From NCBI RefSeq assembly GCF_042427615.1, contig NZ_JBHMEZ010000012.1, positions 682,001 to 746,000 of the forward strand: DNA of 64,000 nucleotides. Direction: 5' to 3'. Positions 16,759-25,713 of the stretch are shown here, piece after piece. Positions within the stretch are counted from its first letter, which is position 1; the number at the start of each line of letters is the position of its first letter. This stretch comes from Formosa undariae. GTDB lineage: Bacteria; Bacteroidota; Bacteroidia; Flavobacteriales; Flavobacteriaceae. Below the pieces are notes generated by a model that saw nothing but the letters and a program-made list of their open reading frames with translations, was not told the origin of the DNA and searched no databases. A program made the position numbers and the translations under genes.

Positions 16759-17841
16759 ATGATTAGAATAAAGGATATTGCAAAAGAAGCTAATGTTTCT
16801 GAAGGCACAGTAGACCGTGTTTTACACAACCGAGGTGGTGTTTCATCTAAAACGGAAGCCAAAATACGTAAGATTTTAGAACGCAGAAATTACAGTATTA
16901 ATCCTGTTGCGAGTGCTTTAGCAATGAAAAACAAACACAATATTGCGGTTTTAATTCCGGAATATAATGAAACAGATTCCTTTTGGAAATCCCCTTATTT
17001 GGGTGTTTTAAAAGCGAGTGATGAAGTTAAGAACATTGGAATACAGGTAAATTATTTCAAGTTTAACCAATACGCCCCCACCTCCTATCTTGAATCTTTT
17101 GAAGCACTTTTAAAAACCCAACCCACAGCAGTAATTTTCGCTCCCACGTTTCTAAACGAAACACAAAAAATAGCGAAACAATTAGAAGCTGTTGATATAC
17201 CATATCTATTTCTAAATATCGATATTGAAGGTTTTAACAACCTAACTTACATCGGTCAGGATTCTTATACCTCTGGATATATTGCAGGAAAGTTGATGCA
17301 TTTGGGAATGGAAAAAGATTCTAAAATATTAATTATTCAATCGCGAGAAAACTCTGGCGACAATAATGCGATTTCTAAACGTATACATGGTTTTAACGAT
17401 TTTTTTAAAGACCATACTCCGGATACTACACCTGTAAATTTGAAGATTGAAAATTTAAACGATATCTCAAAAACCCAACAAAATATTAAAACGTGTTTAG
17501 ATTCACATGAATTAATTACAGGCATCTTTATTCCTTCTAGTAGAACTTCTGTTATAGTAGACTGCTTAAATCAAACTGATTATAAGGGATTTAAAATTAT
17601 TGGTTTCGATAATACACCGCAAAATGTAGACTGTCTTAAGAATGATGATATGTCCTTTTTAATATCTCAGAAGCCCTTTGAACAAGGCTACGAATCCATC
17701 CGAGTAATGTCCGATTATTTACTAAAATCGAAAGTACCAAATGATAAAGTTTATCTGCCTATAGATATTCTGATTAAAGAAAATGTAGTGTATAACGACA
17801 TGAATCAGTTGATGTTTGAGAATGCGATTTCTGAGTCTTAA
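16759..17841 (+). CDS. LacI-family transcriptional regulator
   Basis: A 360-residue regulator. Residues 1-50 are the LacI helix-turn-helix and hinge (IRIKDIAKEANVSEGTVDRV, then INPVASALAMK), followed by a periplasmic-binding-protein-like sugar domain (NIAVLIPEYNETDSFWKSPYLGVL, GYIAGKLMHLGMEKDSKILII, and ISQKPFEQGYESIRVMSDYLL). I chose the ATG at 16759; an upstream GTG at 16675 lies inside the putative operator and would add 28 residues before the DNA-binding domain. Divergent from the SDR operon, it likely controls uronate genes in response to a sugar or uronate. Effector unknown. Confidence 0.92.
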   Translation: MIRIKDIAKEANVSEGTVDRVLHNRGGVSSKTEAKIRKILERRNYSINPVASALAMKNKHNIAVLIPEYNETDSFWKSPYLGVLKASDEVKNIGIQVNYFKFNQYAPTSYLESFEALLKTQPTAVIFAPTFLNETQKIAKQLEAVDIPYLFLNIDIEGFNNLTYIGQDSYTSGYIAGKLMHLGMEKDSKILIIQSRENSGDNNAISKRIHGFNDFFKDHTPDTTPVNLKIENLNDISKTQQNIKTCLDSHELITGIFIPSSRTSVIVDCLNQTDYKGFKIIGFDNTPQNVDCLKNDDMSFLISQKPFEQGYESIRVMSDYLLKSKVPNDKVYLPIDILIKENVVYNDMNQLMFENAISES

Positions 17842-17944
17842 TTTTTAAATTTACTTCAAAAAAATAATCAGACAACAAACGATTTTCACATCGTAAGTCA
17901 TTTTATTATTTTCTAACATTTTATTAAAAATCACGAGTTACGTT

Positions 17945-19141
17945 CTATTTTAAATCTAGATTTCGTTTTCTCGTTAAAGCTTCTAAAAAGTAATAATCTG
18001 CATACACAATAGGTTCATCTATTTCATCATTTTTAGGCCAATTTCCTGTGCTATGATCTAAAATAAATGGTCCGTTCACTGTCTCTTTTAAAAGATAGGC
18101 TTCAGAATTTAATGTATCTAAAACAATCGTTGCAAAATCCAGATACGTCTTGTTATGCGTATAGGTATATAATTCGAACAAAGCCGATGTAACTATAGCT
18201 GCTGCAGAAGCATCTCGTGCCGCATTTGGAATCTCTGGATCGTTAAAATCCCAATACGGCACACCATCTTTGGGAAGGTTTTCATGTTCCATATAAAACT
18301 TTGTAGTTGCTTCTACCTGCGCTAAATATTTCGGATCTTTAGTGTATCTATAACTCATAGTATAGCCATAAATAGCCCATGCCTGTCCACGTGCCCAAGT
18401 AGAGTTTCGATTAAAACCCTGATGCGTGTCTTTCGTTTTCACAACACCAGAAATCGTATCGTAATTAACAACATGAAACACACTGTGATCTGCTCTAAAT
18501 TGATGTTTTAAGGTTGTATTAGCATGTTGTACCGCAATGTTATGATATATACTATCGCCCGAAATTTTCGTCGCTTCAAATAACAATTCTAAATTCATCA
18601 TGTTGTCGATAATAACTGGAAAATCCCAAACATCTTTTTTAAAATCCCAAGAACGAATAGATTTCACGGAATCATTATAGCGCGTAATTAATGTCTTAGC
18701 ACTTTCTACAATAACATCTTTGTAATATTGATTATTGGGATCTTGTTTTAAACCTTCTCCAAAACTGCAATATATTTTAAACCCCATATCGTGAGTTCTG
18801 TCATTCTCCTTTTGGTCCTCCACTAAAACCGTCCAAGCTTCAGCCTTCGTTTTATAAGTACTATCTCCGGTAAGCTTATGGATTAACCACAAGTTACCTG
18901 CAAAAAAACCACTGGTCCAATCTCTTGAGGGCTCGGTACGAACCTCTTCTGGATTAAGCGACATGCCTTTAGGAAAATTATCGGCCACTACGGGATAATC
19001 TACTAGTTTTTGAAACCTATTCTCTAAAGCCGAATTAAATCTAACCTCAACTTTTTCTTCACTGCTTTTAGCATCAGACTTGCACCCCGTGTTTAGGAAA
19101 GCAAGCGTTAAGACTAAAAAGAAACAACATAATTTATTCAT
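17945..19141 (-). CDS. GH88 unsaturated glucuronyl hydrolase, lipoprotein (cluster A)
   Basis: A 398-residue GH88 enzyme. A lipobox (NTGC, Cys 20) predicts membrane anchoring. GH88 removes 4,5-unsaturated uronic acids, made by polysaccharide lyases, from the non-reducing end of oligosaccharides by a hydration mechanism. The two Asp expected for the family are present: Asp118 in THDMGF and Asp179 in VIIDNMMNLELL, 61 residues apart as in the Bacillus enzyme. Other GH88 blocks are RDWTSGFFAGNLW, WARGQAWAIYGYT and ARDASAAAIVTSALFEL. It is convergent with lacI. A second, clearly related copy lies at 58811-60007 in cluster B. Confidence 0.93.
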   Translation of the reverse strand: MNKLCCFFLVLTLAFLNTGCKSDAKSSEEKVEVRFNSALENRFQKLVDYPVVADNFPKGMSLNPEEVRTEPSRDWTSGFFAGNLWLIHKLTGDSTYKTKAEAWTVLVEDQKENDRTHDMGFKIYCSFGEGLKQDPNNQYYKDVIVESAKTLITRYNDSVKSIRSWDFKKDVWDFPVIIDNMMNLELLFEATKISGDSIYHNIAVQHANTTLKHQFRADHSVFHVVNYDTISGVVKTKDTHQGFNRNSTWARGQAWAIYGYTMSYRYTKDPKYLAQVEATTKFYMEHENLPKDGVPYWDFNDPEIPNAARDASAAAIVTSALFELYTYTHNKTYLDFATIVLDTLNSEAYLLKETVNGPFILDHSTGNWPKNDEIDEPIVYADYYFLEALTRKRNLDLK

Positions 19142-19446
19142 AAACTATTGAATTTAGTAACCTGGATTATGAGGTTATATCTTTGATTATTTAACTAATA
19201 TAAATAAGGTTTAGACGAATTACAAAAATCAAGATATTAAAATAATTTTCTAACTAGAAATTATAGCACTTTTTATTGGGATATAAATATGCATGGAGTC
19301 ATTTTATGAAAGCACTTCAATTTAGTACATCCAAATTCTAATTGAAAACGAACAACTCCTAATTTAGCTGTTCCAAATACTCTTTCATCGAGATAAAAAA
19401 CCAGGTATGGTTGTAATTTAGTCTTTAATATGAGCTAATTATAATT
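19142..19446. other. Divergent intergenic region, GH88 and secreted protein
   Basis: 305 AT-rich bases. The only structure noted is TAACCT (19158-19163) and AGGTTA (19172-19177), an inverted repeat with 8-base spacer just before the GH88 start, of unknown meaning. No copy of the TGGT-TT-ACCA or CGTGTTCGCACACG sites was seen here. Confidence 0.4.
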
Positions 19447-20823
19447 ATGAAATTTACATTATGCCTTTTAAATAAGATCATCCTTTTACTTTGCCTTAGT
19501 TGCCTTAAAAACGCTCATGCGCAATTAGGATTTTGCACAGGAAACTCTGGAGACCCTATTTTTAATGAAACTTTTGGAACAGGTAGCAATTTTGGTAATT
19601 TCCCTGTTGGCAGTAGCAGTAATTACAATCATATTTACGGACAACCTCAAAATGGAGATTACACTATTTCTTCATCAATTTACGGTTGGTTTAATTGGTT
19701 TAATATTGCAGATCATACACCAAACGATACGGATGGCAGAATGTTAATTGTAAATGCGGGAAGATCGCCGGGAGAGTTTTTTAAAATATCTGTTTCTGGA
19801 CTTTGTGAAAATACGAACTATGAATTTTCGTCTTGGCTAATTAATTTGTTGCCCGCTAGCTATTCAGATTGTGGTTATGGGGCGGGACCAAAACCCATAA
19901 ATGTAAGTTTCGAAATTTGGGATAGTAATAATAAGATCAAAATTAAAAGTGGAAATACAGGAAATATTTACGGATCTTCTAAACCCAATTGGGAGCAATA
20001 TGCACTACTATTTAAAACAAGACCAGGGCAAACCTCAGTCATATTAAAAATTAGAAATAATGGTGTTGGTGGCTGCGGAAACGACTTAGCTTTAGACGAC
20101 ATTGTATTTAAACCTTGCGGAGATCTTGTAATTATAGAAAACCCATCTAAACAACAAAGTATTGCATTACCTAACACTGATTTACCTTACACAACAAAGC
20201 TCTCTGCGAAACCAGATTATTCGGTATTTTCATCACATGCATATCAATGGCAATACAGTACAGATACGATTAATTGGATAGATATTCAGGATGAAACAAA
20301 CCAAACTTATAACACCGCACCTATACATAAAACAAGTTATTATAGAGTAAAAGTTGCAGAAACAGCAAATAACCTACTAAACTCACTATGCCACTCGAAT
20401 TCTGAATATTTTGAAGTCAAAATTGTAGCTTCTAAAACGCCAATTAAAAAACTTAAAATCAACAGAAAACCGCAATCCAAAGTAAAAAAAGAACAAGACC
20501 CCAAACTCATAGCCTTAACTATCGCAAAACCTCTAGCAGCACAAAAACAAATAACCATAAAAAAATCACCAAGCACTGGACGCCCTGTTAATACTTACAA
20601 AACCATAATTATTGTAAAAAACGGACTTAAAATTATTACCAAGAAAATATGGTATGTTAGCGCCGTTGGTAAGTTTGTACAAACAGGAGAAGAAATCACG
20701 AAACAAGGCAACGTAAACGGTATTACTATTGTGGACGAGACCATATATTATAAATCTGTTCACGGCTACAATTCCATAAAAAGGCGATATACAACAAAAA
20801 CTGTTAAGGTTAAAAATGAATAA
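19447..20823 (+). CDS. Secreted surface-type protein with adhesin-like N-terminal module and Lys-rich tail
   Basis: A 458-residue exported protein, signal peptide ending NAHAQ. Residues about 27-225 form a module seen at the start of large Bacteroidota surface proteins, with GRMLIVNAGRSPGEFF, LCENTNYEFSSWLINLLPAS, INVSFEIWDS, NWEQYALLFKTRPGQTSVIL and GGCGNDLALDDIVFKPCG. Residues about 226-325 look like an Ig-type domain (YQWQYSTDTINWIDI, YYRVKV). The remainder is Lys-rich and ends in a beta-type region without a recognisable T9SS sorting domain. Full-length relatives are usually much longer. It is monocistronic and convergent with the thioredoxin gene. Adhesion is a guess only. Confidence 0.75.
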   Translation: MKFTLCLLNKIILLLCLSCLKNAHAQLGFCTGNSGDPIFNETFGTGSNFGNFPVGSSSNYNHIYGQPQNGDYTISSSIYGWFNWFNIADHTPNDTDGRMLIVNAGRSPGEFFKISVSGLCENTNYEFSSWLINLLPASYSDCGYGAGPKPINVSFEIWDSNNKIKIKSGNTGNIYGSSKPNWEQYALLFKTRPGQTSVILKIRNNGVGGCGNDLALDDIVFKPCGDLVIIENPSKQQSIALPNTDLPYTTKLSAKPDYSVFSSHAYQWQYSTDTINWIDIQDETNQTYNTAPIHKTSYYRVKVAETANNLLNSLCHSNSEYFEVKIVASKTPIKKLKINRKPQSKVKKEQDPKLIALTIAKPLAAQKQITIKKSPSTGRPVNTYKTIIIVKNGLKIITKKIWYVSAVGKFVQTGEEITKQGNVNGITIVDETIYYKSVHGYNSIKRRYTTKTVKVKNE

Positions 20824-20853
20824 TCTTTCTAACTTTAAATACACGTTTAAGGC

Positions 20854-21849
20854 TTACTCTAGTATTTCTTTAATTTTCTGTTCTAATGCTTCTCCCCTTA
20901 AATCTCGGCTAATTAAAGTACCATGTTGGTCGATTAAATAATTACTAGGAAGTACGTTTATGCCATAAATCATTGCGCCTTCGTTTTTCCATGATTTCAA
21001 ATCACTTACATTGGTATAATGAAGATTGTCTTCTTCTATGGCTTCTAACCAATGTGCTTTATCCTGATCTAGAGACACCTGAAAAATCTCGAATCCCAAG
21101 GCATTAAATTCATCGTAATAGTTAACCAGATTTTTATTATCGGTTCTACACGGTCCACACCAACTTGCCCAAAATTCTAAAAGGATTAATTTTCCTTTAA
21201 GTTCTGAAAGTTTTTTCTTTTGACCATACCGATCGGTACTTTCAAAATCCACATAGTGTTCGCCAATTTTCGGATTTTGATAAGAGGCAATATATTTACG
21301 GATTTCTTCACCGTAGATGGAGTTTTTAATGTTGTCTGAAAACGGATTATATAATGCTTCGGTATGTTCTTTTTCCCAAGAGATATACCATTCTGATAGC
21401 ACGTATGCGCCTAAAATATGATCAGAATTACTTTTTACAAAATCCGTAAGTATGTTTTTACCTTCCTCTCTTGTAAGCGTGTCCACTGCTTTATATAGCT
21501 TCGTATATGTTGTTTCAGAATCGGAGCCAAGAATTTCTGCATCTCCAAAATTCACGTCTGAAGCATTAAATATCATGGATTTATTTTCTATCCAAAAATC
21601 ATTAAACAGAGCTTTATCCGGGCTTTTTAAAACACCTAGAAATGGGAAATTAGTTAATCGAGAATTGAAATAAAATTGATTATCCTGAACGTTCACAGAA
21701 TCTATTACGTTTTCTGTAGCAGCATCTATTAGGTACAAAACGGTTCCGTTTTTCAGGGCATTAGTCGTTCCTTTTAATGAGAATTCAGGCTTTGGTTCTT
21801 GATTACAAGATGTAAACATTATTAAGATAAAAAATGTAATGACTTTCAT
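20854..21849 (-). CDS. TlpA-like thiol-disulfide oxidoreductase with DUF4369-like N-terminal domain
   Basis: A 331-residue lipoprotein (lipobox MFTSC, Cys 15). The N-terminal half (FSLKGTTNALKNGTVLYLIDA, ENVIDSVNVQDNQFYFNSRL) resembles the DUF4369 domain often fused to Bacteroidota thioredoxins. The C-terminal half is an AhpC/TSA-thioredoxin fold with FWASWCGPCRTD (active-site CxxC about residues 231-234) and YGINVLPSNYLIDQHG, where Pro is the cis-proline. Such proteins act in the periplasm as reductants. The 189 bases upstream contain the remnant of an outer-membrane protein gene. Confidence 0.9.
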   Translation of the reverse strand: MKVITFFILIMFTSCNQEPKPEFSLKGTTNALKNGTVLYLIDAATENVIDSVNVQDNQFYFNSRLTNFPFLGVLKSPDKALFNDFWIENKSMIFNASDVNFGDAEILGSDSETTYTKLYKAVDTLTREEGKNILTDFVKSNSDHILGAYVLSEWYISWEKEHTEALYNPFSDNIKNSIYGEEIRKYIASYQNPKIGEHYVDFESTDRYGQKKKLSELKGKLILLEFWASWCGPCRTDNKNLVNYYDEFNALGFEIFQVSLDQDKAHWLEAIEEDNLHYTNVSDLKSWKNEGAMIYGINVLPSNYLIDQHGTLISRDLRGEALEQKIKEILE

Positions 21850-21880
21850 GGGTTCCGTTCTTAAGGATTCTACGACACTA

Positions 21881-21970
21881 TTATCTAATCATTATATTAT
21901 TTCCTGCTCTAGATTCATCAGCATTTTCTAAAAGTAAAAGCGTCCTTTTAAAACTTAGCTTCGATTGCGC
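21881..21970 (-). pseudogene. Remnant 3' end of a second outer-membrane beta-barrel gene
   Basis: Read on the minus strand this stretch encodes about 29 residues ending NADESRAGNNIMIR and a TAA stop (21881-21883). The intact outer-membrane protein gene just upstream ends KAGESRGGNNIIIGR. Shared are A-x-E-S-R-x-G-N-N-I-x-I and the terminal Arg. The open stretch begins after an in-frame TGA (21971-21973). This looks like the tail left after duplication and deletion of a paralog. Confidence 0.6.
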
Positions 21971-22038
21971 TCAGCCTAACATTTTTATTATTGATTCAAT
22001 TAAAAATAAGCAATTCGCTATCGCGCTCTATAATTTAA

Positions 22039-24801
22039 TTATCGTCCAATAATTATGTTATTCCCGCCCCTAGACTCTCCTGCTTTTCCAAGGGTATTAA
22101 ACTTCCAACTAAAGCCTATCATAAAATATTGTTGCAATACAGTACTCTGACTATCCTCTACATAATTTTCGTTAATTAGACGTCTAGAATTATTATTTTG
22201 ATTCAACAAATCGTAAGCTTTTAGCGTTACAGATCCCTGATCTTTTAAGACAGAATAAGATAAGGTAGAATTCCAAAACCAGGCACTTTTTTCGAAACCA
22301 TCTGCTATATTGGGATTATAATTGTAATTTATAACATTGCTCCATTCTAATTTTTTACCGATATAATTCCTAGAATTAAGATACAATCGATGTTCTGTGT
22401 ATTCTTGTGTATTAAATACATTTGTATCAAAGGTATTATGGGTAAAAAGTATATTATAATAGGCGCTCAATTCCGCAACCTCTTTCCATAAAAATCTTAA
22501 ACCTAAATTTGGCCTTATAGATTTTCTTAACGATGCATATTGCACATCATTAGTAAAGTTTATGTATCTGTTTATTGAATTCCCTACACCTACATTTAAA
22601 TTAAGCGTTATTAAACTATCTATTTTAACCTTCTTATTAAAACCTGCGTCTATGTAAAACCTATAATTTCCATCTACATTTTCGTACGTAGTTACCTTTT
22701 CTAAATTTTCATTAATACTTGTTTTAGAAATTACCGCATCGTTTATAATACTTGTGTAGGTATATAAATTAAAACCAATTCCTTTTTGAAAATTATTTTT
22801 ATTAAAGTAGATATTGAAATTATGACTATCTGTCGGACTTAAATCGGGGTTACCAACTACAATATCTAAGGGATCTGTAACGTCTACAAAAGTTTGTAAT
22901 TGTTTAAGTGATGGCGCTTCGTTTCTCAAATCGTAACGCAAGTCTAATCGAGTTTTAGGACCGTTATACCTTAAGTTATAATTTAATGCTATTGCATTAA
23001 ATTTACGTTTTAAATCGAATTCTGGACGTAAAGCATCTTTATTTTCGAGTGTTCTAAATATAAAATCTGTTTTTAAAGACGTGTTCCATTTTTCCTTTTT
23101 ATACTTCAAGGCTGCAGTTGGCGTACTGGTAATATTAGAATACTCATAATCTGAATTAAACGCCGTATTTGTGGTAGGCTTATAATCTAGGGTATCCTCG
23201 TTAAAATCGAAAGACATCCTTGTGTTTAATAAGGTATTATCTCGGTAACCGTACCCCAAATCTAAAAATAATGCTTTATCCATTAACGGTAATCGGTAAG
23301 CCACAGCAGCAATAAAGGTTTTGTTTGAATTATCGGTTTCTCGCAACTGATTAAGCTCGGTAGTTTCAGGCGAATCTCCTAGTATATTCACCTCATTCTC
23401 TAACTTATTTTCATCATCGGTTTGAATGGTTCTATAAAACACATCTAGCTTTAAAAACGACCCTTTTTTCCCTAATAGCTTAGTAATATTTGTATTGTTC
23501 TGAAATTCGGACTCATTACTTTCAGTGAACGACTGGCTAGAAGAATTATTAATAAGTTCACCAAATTCGCTATACGAGTTTTGATTCTCTTGATACCCAT
23601 TGGTGCGCTTTATTTTTCTTACTTGTGGCTTAAAGGTTATTAATAAAGTCGAATCTATTTTAAATTTAATATTAGAATCGATACCATGTTGATCGGCATT
23701 TTGTACCGATTTTGAATACTTACTTGTAAAAAACCTGCTATCCGGTAAAATATTCTCACGTTCCGAAAACGTTTCATTTTCATTATCTGTATTAGAACCA
23801 AAATAACTGGCTGAAGCTTCTGCTACTTCTCCCCAATCATCGACATAATTAAATCCATAATTTCTAGATGTTATAATGCCATCGACTCCATAATTAAAAA
23901 TCTGACTACTATTATCGTACGACGCTCTACCTCCAAACATTTTATTTATTTCTCCATAACTAAAACCAGGTTCGTTAATATTATTAGTTCCCACTAAAGC
24001 ACTTATTCGCAAATCGTCGTTAAATTTATTGTACATCCCAGCTAGTTGGTAACGCTCATCTGTACCTCCTCCGGCTGCTAAACGCCCAAAAACACCTTTG
24101 TTATTTTCCTTTTTAATAACTAAGTTTACGGTTTTATTTTCGCTATCTCCCGCTTCTCCTGTAAAGGCTTCATCGTCTGTTTTGGTATCCGAAACCTGAA
24201 TTTTTTCAATAATCTCTTTACTTAAATTACGCGTTGCAATTGTAGGATCGTCGCCAAAAAAGGGTTTCCCGTTTACTAAAACTTGATTAACCGATTTCCC
24301 ATTAATTTTTATCTTACCATCGGGATCGACTTCTACACCAGGTAATTCCTTTAGTAAGTCTTCTATATTTGCATCTTTTTTAGTTTTAAAAGACTTCACA
24401 TTAAACTCTAAGGTATCCTGTTTTATGGTTACAGGCGCTTGAGATTTTATTAAAACTTCCTCCAGTGTTGCTGTGTTTTCGTAAAGTTTAATGGTTCCTA
24501 GAGCTATTTCAGGCTTATCTAACTTAATTTTTGTCTTATAAGTTTTATAGCCAATAAAGGAAATATACAAATCGACCTGCTTATCACTTGTTTTATTTTC
24601 TAAGGTAAAGGCCCCTTTATTGTTCGAAATGGTATACGTTATTAAAGAGCTATCTTTTTCGCGCTGCAAGTACACGGTAGCAGCTTCTAGCGGCATGTTA
24701 TCGGCTTCGGAAGTTAATATTCCGGAGATTTCGAAGGCTTGCTGTTGCGCATAAGTTACACTTACAAAACAGAAGATTAATAGAAGTAGTATTTTTTTCA
24801 T
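22039..24801 (-). CDS. TonB-dependent-receptor-like outer-membrane beta-barrel protein
   Basis: A 920-residue outer-membrane protein: signal peptide ending SVTYAQ, a carboxypeptidase-regulatory-like domain (ISGILTSEADNMPLEAATVYL), a plug-like domain (LEEVLIKSQAPVTIKQDTLEF, LLKELPGVEVDPDGKI), and a long barrel of the OMP_b-brl_3 type, with Asn-rich loops and ending GGNNIIIGR. Such proteins are not SusC: no SusD partner is present and the C terminus differs. Substrate unknown. The LytTR regulator and LytS-like kinase genes lie directly upstream in the same direction, so regulation by that pair is plausible. Confidence 0.88.
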   Translation of the reverse strand: MKKILLLLIFCFVSVTYAQQQAFEISGILTSEADNMPLEAATVYLQREKDSSLITYTISNNKGAFTLENKTSDKQVDLYISFIGYKTYKTKIKLDKPEIALGTIKLYENTATLEEVLIKSQAPVTIKQDTLEFNVKSFKTKKDANIEDLLKELPGVEVDPDGKIKINGKSVNQVLVNGKPFFGDDPTIATRNLSKEIIEKIQVSDTKTDDEAFTGEAGDSENKTVNLVIKKENNKGVFGRLAAGGGTDERYQLAGMYNKFNDDLRISALVGTNNINEPGFSYGEINKMFGGRASYDNSSQIFNYGVDGIITSRNYGFNYVDDWGEVAEASASYFGSNTDNENETFSERENILPDSRFFTSKYSKSVQNADQHGIDSNIKFKIDSTLLITFKPQVRKIKRTNGYQENQNSYSEFGELINNSSSQSFTESNESEFQNNTNITKLLGKKGSFLKLDVFYRTIQTDDENKLENEVNILGDSPETTELNQLRETDNSNKTFIAAVAYRLPLMDKALFLDLGYGYRDNTLLNTRMSFDFNEDTLDYKPTTNTAFNSDYEYSNITSTPTAALKYKKEKWNTSLKTDFIFRTLENKDALRPEFDLKRKFNAIALNYNLRYNGPKTRLDLRYDLRNEAPSLKQLQTFVDVTDPLDIVVGNPDLSPTDSHNFNIYFNKNNFQKGIGFNLYTYTSIINDAVISKTSINENLEKVTTYENVDGNYRFYIDAGFNKKVKIDSLITLNLNVGVGNSINRYINFTNDVQYASLRKSIRPNLGLRFLWKEVAELSAYYNILFTHNTFDTNVFNTQEYTEHRLYLNSRNYIGKKLEWSNVINYNYNPNIADGFEKSAWFWNSTLSYSVLKDQGSVTLKAYDLLNQNNNSRRLINENYVEDSQSTVLQQYFMIGFSWKFNTLGKAGESRGGNNIIIGR

Positions 24802-24956
24802 GCGATAGTAATTCGTTAATTGTTATTATGGATTATAATACCAATCTAAAATACTCCACATCAACGGAATTATTAGTTGTAAATGAGTTCTTGGCAGGAT
24901 TCAATTAGTATTCGGATGCATACTATTAGAATTCACATCTGAATAGTCCGTATTTA

Positions 24957-25703
24957 TCACGAAGCCAATTCGCGAAGGGTTTCCTCCTTTTTGTATTTAG
25001 AAACACTAACCGTACTGCCATCTTCCATTAAAATATATCCGCCGTCTCTTTTAACGTAAGATTTTACGTGTTTTTTATTTACCAAATGCGATTGATGCGT
25101 TCTAATAAACCCATAAGCCGATAATAATTCGTCCCATTCTTTCAAAGTACGAGACACTAAAATAGACCGTTTGTCGGTAAGAAAAAACATGGTATAATTA
25201 TTCTCGCCTTTACATCTAATAATGTCATCTACTGCAACAAAAAATAATTCATCGGCGGTTGATAAAGCTATTTTTTTAGGACCTTGATTGTTTTTTAAAT
25301 TTTCAACTAAGGTTTTCAGTTTATGGTTTTCTTTTTTATGTTCTACTACTTTTAAAACATTTTGAACCGCCTGTTGCAATTCGGAAATCACCACCGGTTT
25401 CATTAAATAATCTAGAGCACAGGAACGTATCGCTTTTAGAACATATTTATTATAGGCAGTTACAAAAATGACTTCGAAGTCTACCTCCTGAAGATCTTCC
25501 AGCATACTGAAACCATTTTTTCTAGGCATTTCTATATCGAGAAATACCAAGTCTGGCTGATGCTCGGTAATAAGCGAAAGTCCTTCGTCGGCCGAAGATG
25601 CCATAGCTAAAACTAAAACCTCGGGACAATGCATTTCCAATAACAGTTTTAGGTTTTTTTGGTTATGCAACTCGTCATCTATAATTATACTTTTAAGTTT
25701 CAT
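24957..25703 (-). CDS. LytTR-family response regulator
   Basis: A 248-residue cytoplasmic regulator. Residues 3-120 form a receiver domain with acidic pair Asp9/Asp10, phospho-acceptor Asp56 in VFLDIEMP, and Lys in YLMKPV. Residues about 145-245 form a LytTR DNA-binding domain (VDDIIRCKGENNYTMFFL, IRTHQSHLVNKKHVKSY). It lies 10 bases after the sensor kinase gene and 155 bases before the outer-membrane protein gene. A direct repeat with 21-bp period upstream of the accessory gene (28192-28222) is a candidate binding site. Confidence 0.95.
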   Translation of the reverse strand: MKLKSIIIDDELHNQKNLKLLLEMHCPEVLVLAMASSADEGLSLITEHQPDLVFLDIEMPRKNGFSMLEDLQEVDFEVIFVTAYNKYVLKAIRSCALDYLMKPVVISELQQAVQNVLKVVEHKKENHKLKTLVENLKNNQGPKKIALSTADELFFVAVDDIIRCKGENNYTMFFLTDKRSILVSRTLKEWDELLSAYGFIRTHQSHLVNKKHVKSYVKRDGGYILMEDGSTVSVSKYKKEETLRELAS

Positions 25704-25713
25704 CTAGATTGTA

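Noticed and set aside
22039..24801. Calling the outer-membrane protein a third SusC
   Set aside because: No SusD partner, barrel and C terminus of the OMP_b-brl_3 type, and regulatory genes upstream instead.
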